Shown: positions 6,492 to 14,648 of the stretch, piece by piece
Numbering within the stretch: the stretch's first letter is position 1
Layout of the letters: the number at the start of each line of letters is the position of its first letter
Source of the DNA: Bacteroidales bacterium UBA3663
GTDB taxonomy: Bacteria; Bacteroidota; Bacteroidia; Bacteroidales; UBA3663
Direction of reading: 5' to 3'
Assembly: GCA_002373755.1 (NCBI GenBank)
Contig: DFJU01000077.1
Location: 9,093-36,930 of the forward strand
Length of the DNA: 27,838 nucleotides
Program-made: the position numbers and the translations under genes
The notes under the pieces: generated by a model
The model's database searches: none
The model's input: the letters and a program-made list of their open reading frames with translations, nothing else
What the model was told of the DNA's origin: nothing

Positions 6492-8972
6492 ATGAAGAAC
6501 ATCATAGGCCGCAACATCGCCGCACTGCTGATCTTGCTCTCATCGGCAACGGCATCGGCCACAACCCGACACATCGCCACGCTGCTCAAGAACCCGCAGA
6601 TGGACAAGCTGCCGGTCTGCTCCGTGCACTGCATTTTTCAGGATTCCGAGGGCTACATCTGGTACGGCACGGTCGATGGTCTATGCCGCGACGACGGCTA
6701 TGACGTGCAGATCATCCGCAACGACTTCCTCAATCCGCGGCCGATGGGCAGCAACCTGATTCTCAGCATCGGCGAGTCGGCCGACGGCGGCATCGTCTTC
6801 ACCACACCGGCCGGAGCCTACAGGCTTGACAAGGCCGACTGCCACATCACGCCCATCGCGAACGACTCCGTGCCGCGCTACGCGACCCGCACCGTCAGCG
6901 CAGGCGGACGCACATGGACCACGGCCGACGTGCCTGGCGCATACCAGCTGATTGCCGACCGCAGCGGACACCGTATCTGGGCCGTCACGGGCGACGACAT
7001 CCGCGCCTACGACGTCATGGCCGACGGCACTCTGCGCCCCATCGACCTTGCCGAACAGCTTGCAGGCTACACGCCCGACCGCAAGATGCTGAGCCGCATG
7101 ACGTTGACGGCCGACGGCGACATCTGGATTGCCGGCTACGACCGCGCGAGCATGATTGTCAGTTTCGAGACACCGCGCCACACGCGCCACGAGATTCCGG
7201 CCATCGACCGACGTTTCAGCCGACGCACCGTGGTCGTCACCCTGGCACGCGCGGCCGACAGCCTAGTCTGGTTTTCGCAAGACCGCGTCGGACTCTGCCT
7301 CTACGACGAACGCACCGGCCGCCTGACCACCCACAGCGACTGTCCGACCACGGCACGCACACGCCTCAACATCGTCCACGAACTCATCCCGTCGGCCGTC
7401 CGCACGCACCAAATCTGGGCACTCACCGACACCTCGCTCGTCTATGGCATCGGCCACGACGGGATGCAGATGCGCCTCACCCACACCATCGCCCTGCCCG
7501 ACCGCCATCGGCCGAAAACGCTGTTTGAAGACCACAGCGGACGGCTCTGGATCGGCACCTATCGCGGCCTTTTCATGTTCGATGCCGATGCCGACAGCCT
7601 CCACTCCGTCGCGCCCGACCTCGGACACGTGACGAGCCTCACGCAGACAGCCGACGGAAGGCTCTGGGCTGCCGTGAGCGGTCGCGGAGTGGCCTGCATC
7701 GAGGGCAACACGGTGGCCGACGTGCATCCGTTGGACAAGGATCTGCTCTCGATTGCCAACACGAGCGACGGCCGCCTCTGGATCGGCACAGGCACCGGCG
7801 AACTGCTCACGATGGGCAGCGACGGCACATTCTCTTCGAGATCTGCGGCATCGGGCATGAACGGCGACATGGTGGAAAAAATCGTGGCCGACAGCTACAA
7901 CCACCTCTGGATTCTGACCAACCGCAGGCTCACCGAATACGACCCGACGACCGATAACTACCGCGTAGTGAACGCCAACGCCGCCAACAGCAGCCTCTCG
8001 CTCGCCCGGTTCATGCCGCGCGCCCTCAGCATCGACGCGCCGTCGGGCACAATCATGGCAGGCGGCTTCGACGGATTTCTCACCTTTGCGCCGTCGCTCC
8101 AGATTGAGGGCATGGCGCGCAACGTAGTGGCCCGCATCACCGACGTAAGAGTGGCCGGACGCAGCCTGCCGTTCGACCTCGGCCATCCGCTCGATGCCCC
8201 GCTGCCGCCCGATGCCCACGACATCGAAATCCACTTCTCGACACTCGACCACCTGCACGCAGCCGTCGAACGCTACGCCTACCGCATCGACGACGGCGAC
8301 TGGGTCGCATTGCCCACAGGCATCAACCGCGTCACCTTCCAGACGCTCGGCAAGGGCGCACACCGGATGCAGCTGCGTGCCACCGACGAGAACGGTCTGT
8401 GGAGCAGCCGCGTGACCGACTTCACCGTCGTGCGACAGCCGCATTGGTGGGAAACGACGGCGGCCGGCATCGTCTTCGGCCTGCTTGCGGCATCGGCCAT
8501 AGCCCTGATGTTGCGCTACGCGATTCTGCGCATCCGCCGCGACGAGAAGGCACTGTGGGGCGACAGCGCAGAGCTGCTCGCCATGCGCCGCTACGTGGAT
8601 GGAGCTACGTCCGATGCCGCTGCCGACGCAATCCCGTTCGCCCAGATCGACCGGATGCTGACCGACAAGGCGGCCGACATCATCCGCCGGCACTTGGGCG
8701 AGGCCGACTTCAGCATTGTGGCATTGGCCGCCGAAATGAACATGTCGCGTTCGACGCTGGTGCGCAAAATCAAGGTCATCACGGGCAAGACGCCGTTGCA
8801 GTTCGTGCGCGACGTGAAGATGCAGGCCGCCTGCCAGATGCTACAGAACCACACGGCCACGATTGCCGATGTCGCACAGAAACTGGGCTACACCGACCGC
8901 GACCACTTCAGCCGCATCTTCCGCGAGGCCATCGGCCAATCGCCCAGCGAATGGCAGCAGTCGAACAACTGA
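6492..8972 (+). CDS. Membrane-anchored AraC-type regulator with Reg_prop/Y_Y_Y sensor, lacking kinase and receiver domains
   Basis: From the ATG at 6492 the protein has 826 residues and a clean signal peptide or first membrane segment (MKNIIGRNIAALLILLSSATASA). Frame-compatible starts at 6453 (GTG) and 6477 would only lengthen the N-terminus. Next come Reg_prop propeller strands (FQDSEGYIWYGTVDGL, GDIWIAGY, EDHSGRLWIGTYRGLF, SDGRLWIGTGTGE). A Y_Y_Y domain follows around residues 590-645 (YAYRIDDGDWVALP, FQTLGKGAHRMQLRA), then a membrane helix near 655-678. A short linker leads to an AraC helix-turn-helix at about 720-826 (FSIVALAAEMNMSRSTLVRKI, IADVAQKLGYTDRDHFSRIF). Hybrid two-component regulators of glycan loci share both ends but carry a histidine kinase and receiver between them; here these are absent with no frame break. 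It probably senses a periplasmic sugar and regulates the GH127 gene next door. Confidence 0.85.
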   Translation: MKNIIGRNIAALLILLSSATASATTRHIATLLKNPQMDKLPVCSVHCIFQDSEGYIWYGTVDGLCRDDGYDVQIIRNDFLNPRPMGSNLILSIGESADGGIVFTTPAGAYRLDKADCHITPIANDSVPRYATRTVSAGGRTWTTADVPGAYQLIADRSGHRIWAVTGDDIRAYDVMADGTLRPIDLAEQLAGYTPDRKMLSRMTLTADGDIWIAGYDRASMIVSFETPRHTRHEIPAIDRRFSRRTVVVTLARAADSLVWFSQDRVGLCLYDERTGRLTTHSDCPTTARTRLNIVHELIPSAVRTHQIWALTDTSLVYGIGHDGMQMRLTHTIALPDRHRPKTLFEDHSGRLWIGTYRGLFMFDADADSLHSVAPDLGHVTSLTQTADGRLWAAVSGRGVACIEGNTVADVHPLDKDLLSIANTSDGRLWIGTGTGELLTMGSDGTFSSRSAASGMNGDMVEKIVADSYNHLWILTNRRLTEYDPTTDNYRVVNANAANSSLSLARFMPRALSIDAPSGTIMAGGFDGFLTFAPSLQIEGMARNVVARITDVRVAGRSLPFDLGHPLDAPLPPDAHDIEIHFSTLDHLHAAVERYAYRIDDGDWVALPTGINRVTFQTLGKGAHRMQLRATDENGLWSSRVTDFTVVRQPHWWETTAAGIVFGLLAASAIALMLRYAILRIRRDEKALWGDSAELLAMRRYVDGATSDAAADAIPFAQIDRMLTDKAADIIRRHLGEADFSIVALAAEMNMSRSTLVRKIKVITGKTPLQFVRDVKMQAACQMLQNHTATIADVAQKLGYTDRDHFSRIFREAIGQSPSEWQQSNN

Positions 8973-8987
8973 GGCATCGGCCGCGAC

Positions 8988-9053
8988 ACCCGACAAATCG
9001 CGCAAACAGACCCGAAAAATCGTCCAAAACGGTGCTTGAACGATTCGTCGGGC
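8988..9053 (+). promoter_or_regulatory. Putative operator array for the AraC-type regulator
   Basis: Two direct repeats start at 8988 (ACCCGACAAATCGCGCAAAC) and 9010 (ACCCGAAAAATCGTCCAAAA). They match at 17 of 22 positions and are offset by 22 bp, about two helix turns, as is usual for AraC-family sites. A third copy lies inverted at 9034-9053; read on the minus strand it is GCCCGACGAATCGTTCAAGC. A partial copy (CCGAAAAATTCG) abuts the promoter near 9083. The array ends about 45 bp before the GH127 promoter core, a fitting place for an activator. The binding protein is inferred from adjacency. Confidence 0.6.
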
Positions 9054-9096
9054 ATCTTTGAACCTGCGCCCGGACGCGCAAGCCGAAAAATTCGCG

Positions 9097-9104
9097 TAGC
9101 TTTG
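9097..9104 (+). promoter_or_regulatory. Promoter core of the GH127 gene
   Basis: TAGCTTTG fits TAnnTTTG and lies 30 nt before the start codon at 9135. No -33 TTG is present at the expected distance, which agrees with dependence on an activator bound at the upstream repeats. Confidence 0.55.
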
Positions 9105-9134
9105 CCATCGAACACAAACACAAAACCTAATCCA

Positions 9135-12100
9135 ATGAAAACTAAACAATTTTTACTGCTGACCGCAATGCTGGCGTCGATGGGCGTCGGCCAAAAGGCA
9201 TCGGCCAGTTCTGAACTCTGTGTCAAGTCGGAAATCACTTGCGCAACGGTGGCGAACGATGTGTCCCTAACCTACAATTCGTCAACCAGCGCGCTGCAAG
9301 TGGGCCGCAGCTACACGCTCTACACCGAGCAATGGCCGAACTCCAACTACGACCGCACCCACTTCCGCCTCAACTACGACAGCCTCAGCGCGCAGCTCGG
9401 CATCACGGTGAGTGCGGCCAACGTCGGCAGTCTGCTCTACTATCCGCTTGCCGACGGCACCTACGGCCCGAACTTCGACAACTGGTTCGACCTGAACGGC
9501 TACCGTTCGTCGTGGAGCGACGGCAACCGCCGCTTCTTCATCCAGCACCAGTCGAGCGACGAGGCCGGAACCTTCATCCTGTGGGTCGGACAGTGCGCCG
9601 TCGAGGGCACGACATCGGCCGTGGGCGACAGCTACGCGACCACATTCTACATGGTGGCCGGCACGAAAGCCATCGAGTTCAACCTGACGCTGAAAATCGT
9701 CGATTTTGACAATGACGACAGCGGCGACGAGACCTACACCGACTATCCGATCCAGAACGTCGATTTCAGCCACGTGCACCTGAGCGACCGATTCTGGCAG
9801 CCGCGCATGGAGCAGAACCAGACGGTGACCATCCCGATTGCGCTACAGCAATGCTACAGCACCAACCGCGTGCTCAACTTCCAGAAGGCGGCAGCCATCC
9901 TGCGCGGCGAAAACATCGGCTATTTCGACACCGAATACACCTTCGACGACACCGACATCTACAAGATTCTTGAAGGCATGGCCTACTCCGTGCAGACGCA
10001 GCCCAACGCCGAACTCGACAAGCAGATGGACGAGCTGATTGCCATCATCGCCGCTGCACAGGAGCCCGACGGATACCTCTACACCGCACGCACGGCCGGA
10101 AAACCGGGCGCTCTGCACGCTTGGGTGGGTGCCAACCGCTGGGAGGCCGACCCCAACCTGAGCCACGAACTCTACAACTGCGGCCACCTCTACGAAGCTG
10201 CCGTCGCGCACTACATCTCGACCGGCAAGACCTCGCTGCTCGACGTGGCCATCAAGAACGCAGACCTGCTCGTCAAAGACTTCCTTGATGGCGGACTGAC
10301 CTACGAGCCGGGCCACCAGATTGTCGAAATGGGCCTCGTCAAGATGTACCGCGTGACGGGCAAGACGGAGTATCTCAAACTCGCCAAATACATCCTCGAC
10401 CTGCGCGGCACCAAGGGCGTCACCCACCAAGAGTACAGCCAGACGCACAAGCCCGTCATCGCACAGGACGAGGCCGTCGGACATGCCGTGCGCGCTGCCT
10501 ACATGTACTCCGGGATGGCCGATGTCGCCGCCATCATGAACAATGAGAGCTACCTCAACGCCATCGACAACCTCTGGCAGAACGTGGCCGAAAAGAAGCT
10601 CTACGTGACCGGCGGCATCGGCGCACGCTCCAGCGGCGAGTCGTTCGGCGCCAACTACGAGCTGCCCAACGCATCGGCCTATTGCGAGACCTGCGCAGCC
10701 ATCGCCAACATCTACTGGAACCACCGCATGTTCCTGCTGCACGGCGAGTCGAAATACTACGACATCATCGAACGCACGCTCTACAACGCCGTCATCGCGG
10801 GCATCTCACTGTCGGGCGACCACTTCTTCTACCCCAACCCATTGGCCAGCGACGGCACCTACGAACGCAGCGAATGGTTCGGATGCGCCTGCTGCCCAAG
10901 CAACCTGTGCCGCTTCACCGCCTCCGTGCCGGGCTACGTCTATGCCCACAAGGCCGACAGCCTCTACGTGAATCTCTATATGCAGGGCACGGCCGATGTC
11001 ACCCTCGCAAGCGGCGACGTCAAGATTTCGCAGACGGCCGACATGCCGTGGAACGGTGACGTGAGCATCGCCATCGACCATGCCACCGGCCAAGCCTTCA
11101 CCCTCATGATGCGACTTCCGGCATGGGCCACAGATGCGCCATTGGCCACCGACCTCTACACCTATCTGAACGGCGAGCAGAAGACCATCACGGTCAGCGT
11201 CAACGGCACTCCGACCGACTACACGCTCACCAACGGCTACATGACCATCAGCCGCACTTGGGCCGACGGCGATGTCGTTTCGTTCTCACTGCCGATGGAC
11301 ATCCACCGCACATTGGCCAACGAGCAGGTTGCGGCCGACAACGGACTCGTCGCCATCGAACGCGGCCCCATCGTCTATTGCCTCGAATGGCCTGAAAACA
11401 ACAATCTGACCGAAATCGTGTTGCCCGACGATGCCGCAATCGACACCGCCTGGACCGACAATCTGAACGGTGTAGTCACCCTCAAGGCCAACGGCCGGAT
11501 GGCTCACGTGGAGGCCGACGCCGCAATCACCGCCATCCCATATTACGCTTGGGCGAACCGTGGCAAGGGGCTGATGGAGGTCTGGATTCCGCGTAGCACG
11601 CCGCAATCATACACCTTCCGCACCTCCGACTGGACAACGGGCGACTCGTGGCGCATCGCAGCCGACAAGATTACCTACGACGAGGCCGACAACTGCATCG
11701 TCGCTCAAAGTGCGGGCAGCAATAACATCGCCCTGATGCTGAAATACAACGAGTTGAGCTACGACGTCAGTATCGCACGCAAATACCTCGTGGTGCGCGG
11801 CTCGGGTCTCAGCACCGCCGCCGGAATGTCATACCTCTGGTGGCTGAACGGCATCAACCGAGGCACGCAGGTCGCCCCGACCGTACAGCGCACCGTCGAA
11901 GTGGGCGGCGAGACGCAGACCATCATCGCGTGGGACATGTCGGCGAGCGGCATCTACGACAACTTCGTCGGCGACTACCCCAACGTCTGCCTCGGACAGA
12001 CCATCTTCGGACTCACATCGGCCAACAGCGACGGCTCGTGCCGCATCTACGACATCGACTTCGTGGCCGATGTTGATGCCTACGCGACTGCAACCGGCAT

Positions 12101-12242
12101 CGGCCGCCTCGAAGCGCAATCCGCATCGGCCGCACAGACGCGCATCGTCAACCTGCAGGGCCAGAACCTAAACCGCCTGCAACAGGGCTTCAACATCGTG
12201 CTCCAGGCCGACGGCCAAGCTGTCAAGATGTGCGTCAAGTGA
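9135..12242 (+). CDS. Secreted GH127 beta-L-arabinofuranosidase-family enzyme, multidomain
   Basis: The ATG at 9135 gives a signal peptide (MKTKQFLLLTAMLASMGVG) and a 1035-residue protein; the open frame extends upstream but would bury this signal. Residues about 30-205 are an all-beta domain I do not recognise. The GH127 alpha/alpha-barrel begins near 215 (VHLSDRFWQPRMEQNQ). Its active site is intact by comparison with the Bifidobacterium enzyme HypBA1: acid/base Glu502 in SGESFG, zinc ligands Glu518 and Cys520 in YCETC, and the Cys586-Cys587 pair in GCACCPSN, the first of which is the expected nucleophile. Later residues include a beta domain (about 880-1000, YLWWLNGINRGTQVAP) perhaps of the DUF4859 type, and a tail (RIVNLQGQNLNRLQQGFNIV) like C-terminal tails of many exported Bacteroidales proteins. 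The likely substrate is beta-L-arabinofuranose on plant glycans or glycoproteins. Control is probably by the adjacent regulator. Confidence 0.85.
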   Translation: MKTKQFLLLTAMLASMGVGQKASASSELCVKSEITCATVANDVSLTYNSSTSALQVGRSYTLYTEQWPNSNYDRTHFRLNYDSLSAQLGITVSAANVGSLLYYPLADGTYGPNFDNWFDLNGYRSSWSDGNRRFFIQHQSSDEAGTFILWVGQCAVEGTTSAVGDSYATTFYMVAGTKAIEFNLTLKIVDFDNDDSGDETYTDYPIQNVDFSHVHLSDRFWQPRMEQNQTVTIPIALQQCYSTNRVLNFQKAAAILRGENIGYFDTEYTFDDTDIYKILEGMAYSVQTQPNAELDKQMDELIAIIAAAQEPDGYLYTARTAGKPGALHAWVGANRWEADPNLSHELYNCGHLYEAAVAHYISTGKTSLLDVAIKNADLLVKDFLDGGLTYEPGHQIVEMGLVKMYRVTGKTEYLKLAKYILDLRGTKGVTHQEYSQTHKPVIAQDEAVGHAVRAAYMYSGMADVAAIMNNESYLNAIDNLWQNVAEKKLYVTGGIGARSSGESFGANYELPNASAYCETCAAIANIYWNHRMFLLHGESKYYDIIERTLYNAVIAGISLSGDHFFYPNPLASDGTYERSEWFGCACCPSNLCRFTASVPGYVYAHKADSLYVNLYMQGTADVTLASGDVKISQTADMPWNGDVSIAIDHATGQAFTLMMRLPAWATDAPLATDLYTYLNGEQKTITVSVNGTPTDYTLTNGYMTISRTWADGDVVSFSLPMDIHRTLANEQVAADNGLVAIERGPIVYCLEWPENNNLTEIVLPDDAAIDTAWTDNLNGVVTLKANGRMAHVEADAAITAIPYYAWANRGKGLMEVWIPRSTPQSYTFRTSDWTTGDSWRIAADKITYDEADNCIVAQSAGSNNIALMLKYNELSYDVSIARKYLVVRGSGLSTAAGMSYLWWLNGINRGTQVAPTVQRTVEVGGETQTIIAWDMSASGIYDNFVGDYPNVCLGQTIFGLTSANSDGSCRIYDIDFVADVDAYATATGIGRLEAQSASAAQTRIVNLQGQNLNRLQQGFNIVLQADGQAVKMCVK

Positions 12243-12303
12243 CAAGACAATCCAATTGAGAGACGCGCCGTGGCACGTCTCTACACGCTACGCTAAAAAA
12301 CAG

Positions 12304-12346
12304 CACCGCCTCCGCACCCGAAATGGATGAGGAGGCGATGTTTTTT
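12304..12346 (+). terminator. Terminator after the GH127 gene
   Basis: CGCCTCC (12307-12313) pairs with GGAGGCG (12331-12337), with extra weaker pairs inside, followed by TG and six T. A second hairpin without a T-run (AGAGACG 12259-12265 with CGTCTCT 12276-12282) lies just upstream. Confidence 0.75.
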
Positions 12347-12367
12347 CCACTTTTTTTGCCGTTGCGC

Positions 12368-12398
12368 TTGGCAGTCGCGCAAAAAAGATATACATTTG
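12368..12398 (+). promoter_or_regulatory. Promoter of the structured RNA
   Basis: TTG (12368-12370) and TACATTTG (12391-12398) are separated by 20 nt, a good match to the Bacteroidetes promoter. The predicted start is near 12405, exactly where the base-paired end of the downstream RNA begins. Confidence 0.7.
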
Positions 12399-12404
12399 CG
12401 CCGT

Positions 12405-12590
12405 GTTCAGTGGAACACAGATTCTTTTTTATTTGCTCAATCTCTCTGCTGAATTGGAACCTCGAACGAGAAATAAAATGAGCATTTCACTTATCGTTGA
12501 AGCTGTACGATTTAGTACAGTCTTCTCCATAGATAAGTGATGGCGTGTTCCAAGCCAAGCAGAGAGTATGGTGAGGACTGCGCTTTTTTT
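12405..12590 (+). ncRNA. Structured rod-shaped RNA, possibly 6S-like
   Basis: No credible ORF occurs here. Nested perfect stems can be read: 12442-12450 with 12558-12566 (9 bp), 12454-12460 with 12547-12553 (7 bp), 12487-12495 with 12532-12540 (9 bp), and 12499-12508 with 12515-12525 (10 bp, one bulge). The ends can also pair (CAGT 12408-12411 with ACTG 12577-12580, CAC 12416-12418 with GTG 12571-12573). A T7 run at 12584-12590 follows at once. A good promoter precedes the segment. Length near 185 nt, paired ends, large internal loops and a long apical hairpin are 6S RNA traits, but I cannot match conserved 6S bases. It could instead be a long leader of the gene at 12662. Confidence 0.5.
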
Positions 12591-12661
12591 GTGCCTTAAA
12601 ATCAGCACCGCACCCTTAAAATGAAACACAATACAGTATTAACTTAATAAATCTAAAAATT

Positions 12662-13414
12662 ATGAAAAAGATGCAAAATCTCTTGTGCATGAAAGACGTG
12701 CCTGTAAATGTGAAAAAAAATCGAAAAGGCATTGGCAGATTGCTTATTGCCTGTTTCTTGTTGTCAATTAGCATGTTTTCTTGCGTAGAAAACATTGTAG
12801 GTGGGGTTGCCGAAGAATTGGAAAGTATATCTTATGACTATCCACTTTCTGATGGGGATTATTGGTTTGATGCAGAAAAAGGATGTAAAGCGTATTTTAA
12901 AGAAGGTAAATATATTGGAACTTTGGAATTGACAAATATAAGATTTATTTTATTGAGCGGATCCCATGTGATGTATAAGCCTGGAGTAAAATCCGAAGAT
13001 TTGTACGAATTTGCAGCAAAGGAAATAATATTGAACCTGGCCAAAATTTCCATGAGAAGTGACCCTTCTTTGACGAACTCTAGTCAGATTGAATTTAAGA
13101 ATAAAAAATGTATATTTTCTGATATTGATGCATGTATGTATTATTTGATTATAGGCGATGAAAAAGTTGATCCGGACATAAAAAAAGCAGCAAAGGCTCA
13201 CTATAACTCTGCTATAGAGCAATTCGTTTCGCAACAAATGGATAACTTGTATGTGGAGGATTCTTCTCCAGGAACGTACGAATTCGTTTTTTATCCTTCA
13301 CAACTAAATGAAGAAATAAGAGTAGAGTTAGGTTACGCAACTGAAGGAAAACGAAAAGGCTGTTTGTATGTTCGCACTCGTTTTCGGATGATGAGGAATG
13401 GAATCTGGTACTAA
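12662..13414 (+). CDS. Lipoprotein of unknown function in AT-rich insert
   Basis: I do not recognise this family. The ORF has 250 codons from the ATG at 12662. A hydrophobic stretch and lipobox (LLIACFLLSISMFSC, Cys41) mark it as a lipoprotein. The n-region from this start is unusually long (about 26 residues); a GTG at 12710 (giving MKKNRKGIGRLL) or the ATG at 12689 would make a more normal signal peptide. The residues after the cysteine (VENIVG) have only one acid, so periplasmic or inner-leaflet placement is as likely as surface display. The mature part is mixed alpha/beta with no motif I can name. The DNA is much richer in A+T than on either side, and the stop is only 6 nt before the nuclease-family gene, so the two are probably co-transcribed and arrived together. 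Confidence 0.7.
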   Translation: MKKMQNLLCMKDVPVNVKKNRKGIGRLLIACFLLSISMFSCVENIVGGVAEELESISYDYPLSDGDYWFDAEKGCKAYFKEGKYIGTLELTNIRFILLSGSHVMYKPGVKSEDLYEFAAKEIILNLAKISMRSDPSLTNSSQIEFKNKKCIFSDIDACMYYLIIGDEKVDPDIKKAAKAHYNSAIEQFVSQQMDNLYVEDSSPGTYEFVFYPSQLNEEIRVELGYATEGKRKGCLYVRTRFRMMRNGIWY

Positions 13415-13420
13415 TAAGAT

Positions 13421-14437
13421 ATGACTATGAATAAAAAAACTAACATTTTCGTTCACGCGCCCAAAGAATTGACTACGGACGCTTTCCTTGTGTGGTTGCT
13501 CTATTTCCTTGACTCGAAGGAAACATATGAACCTTACAAGCAGACTTTTTTCGACAGTTTGATATTGAAGAAGGAAGATTCAGGAAGGAAAGTTGACAAC
13601 ATAGAATTGAAACGGCAGGAGAACCATGTCGATGTGCTGCTTGCTTTCCGCTTTGTGGATAACGATGAGCCACAAACGGTGCTGTTTGAGAACAAGACTT
13701 GGAGTATGACCCATGGTGAACAACTTGCAACATACAAAAGTGTATATCCCAACTGCTACCGATATTTCTACTATAAGCTGGCATATATCAATTCACAAGA
13801 AGAAAAGGATGTTTCCCGTGAGCAATATGATATTATCAATGCCGAAATGATGTCATCTACATTGGGAAAGATGACAGAACTTCATCCCTTGATAAAAATG
13901 TACCATGAGTATATTACCGAAACGTTTGTGAAAGAAATCAATTCTTTCCACGAGCGCATTTTTCTGAAACATGACTACGATGTTCTGTGGAGTGCAGATG
14001 CCCAAAAATATCTATGTGACACTATCGTGGAGAATATGTCAAAACAGAATGTACCTTACCTTGAAATAAGGAATGGCACAAGTTCTGGACGACCCTGGAC
14101 AGAGATAGATATAGCTGAAAAGACAGGATATTGGGAAATATTGTTCTGGAGAGTGGATATCCGTTCTGGAAAGTTTTATATCCGCCTCAACCAATATGCA
14201 GAGCCATCTGAAGATGAAGCCGCTTACAAGAAGAAACGGTTGGAGATTCTTCGCAAGGAAGCCAATAAAATTGTTGCCAATATTCCCGAACTACACCCAG
14301 GAGAAGTTAATAATCGGGCGATAAAAGAAAGTGAAGTGCTGATATTCTTCTTGGAAGATAACAACTTAGACAAAATCTTAGAATCACTGCCAAAGATTTC
14401 CCGTCAAATGATAGAAGTATTCGATAGATTAGAATAA
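13421..14437 (+). CDS. PD-(D/E)XK nuclease superfamily protein
   Basis: A 338-residue cytoplasmic protein with no signal peptide. The N-terminal APKELTTDAFLVWLLYF is the signature opening of the PDDEXK_4-type family. The catalytic pattern is visible as Asp71 (NHVDVLLAF), then Glu90-x-Lys92 (VLFENKTW), followed by THGEQLATYK, where the Gln and Tyr match the conserved helix after the core. The C-terminal half (about 190-338) is mixed, with RPWTEIDIAEKTGYWEILFW and a charged helical end, and probably recognises substrate. Members of this family are found near phage, restriction and other defence genes, but no partner methylase, helicase or toxin is visible here. The ATG at 13427 is an alternative start two codons in. 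Low GC content and missing host-typical words point to horizontal transfer. The biological role is unknown. Confidence 0.8.
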   Translation: MTMNKKTNIFVHAPKELTTDAFLVWLLYFLDSKETYEPYKQTFFDSLILKKEDSGRKVDNIELKRQENHVDVLLAFRFVDNDEPQTVLFENKTWSMTHGEQLATYKSVYPNCYRYFYYKLAYINSQEEKDVSREQYDIINAEMMSSTLGKMTELHPLIKMYHEYITETFVKEINSFHERIFLKHDYDVLWSADAQKYLCDTIVENMSKQNVPYLEIRNGTSSGRPWTEIDIAEKTGYWEILFWRVDIRSGKFYIRLNQYAEPSEDEAAYKKKRLEILRKEANKIVANIPELHPGEVNNRAIKESEVLIFFLEDNNLDKILESLPKISRQMIEVFDRLE

Positions 14438-14442
14438 ACAAT

Positions 14443-14482
14443 ATGCCCCCCAAAAGCCTCTTTCGGGACTCTTGAGGGGCAT
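14443..14482. repeat. Hairpin after the nuclease gene
   Basis: ATGCCCC (14443-14449) pairs with GGGGCAT (14476-14482), with further imperfect pairs inside. There is no T-run on the plus strand. Its 5' half (CCCCCAAAAGCCTC) resembles that of the terminator at 14649 (CCCCCAAAAGTCTC), so the two are diverged copies. Confidence 0.6.
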
Positions 14483-14648
14483 CTGATTCATTGGCCAACG
14501 CTTATCCTCGTCGCGAATTACGCAACGCACACTTCGTCTCACCGCAACAATTGCAGGAACCACAACCTGGATGACTGTGTACGGTATCTTCTGTGCACAG
14601 TACCTCTGGACTTGAAAATCCACACAGGTTTCGCACAATAAATGAATG
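14483..14648. other. Gene-free stretch between two related hairpins
   Basis: No convincing ORF or promoter is seen. Host-like composition returns here (TTGGCCAAC near 14492). A 9-bp hairpin with a G-U pair (14574-14582 with 14593-14601) is present. It may be the tail of an untranslated RNA ending at the terminator at 14649-14691, but no start can be shown. Confidence 0.35.

Noticed and set aside
7263..8693. A 476-codon open frame on the minus strand inside the sensor-regulator gene
   Set aside because: It lies opposite a gene with clear domains, has no recognisable motif, and is explained by the GC-rich codon use of the plus strand.
12403..12553. A pseudoknot in the small RNA formed by GGAACAC (12412-12418) with GTGTTCC (12545-12551)
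   Set aside because: The nested stem TTGGAAC/GTTCCAA uses the same 3' bases, joins smoothly to the neighbouring stems and needs no crossing.
12301..12611. The 9-mer CAGCACCGC at 12301 and 12603 as attachment-site repeats around the RNA gene
   Set aside because: The repeat is short, is part of a terminator stem in one copy, and does not bracket the AT-rich gene pair.
12662..14437. The AT-rich pair as an insertion sequence or prophage fragment
   Set aside because: There is no transposase, integrase or terminal inverted repeat, so only a general transfer origin can be argued.
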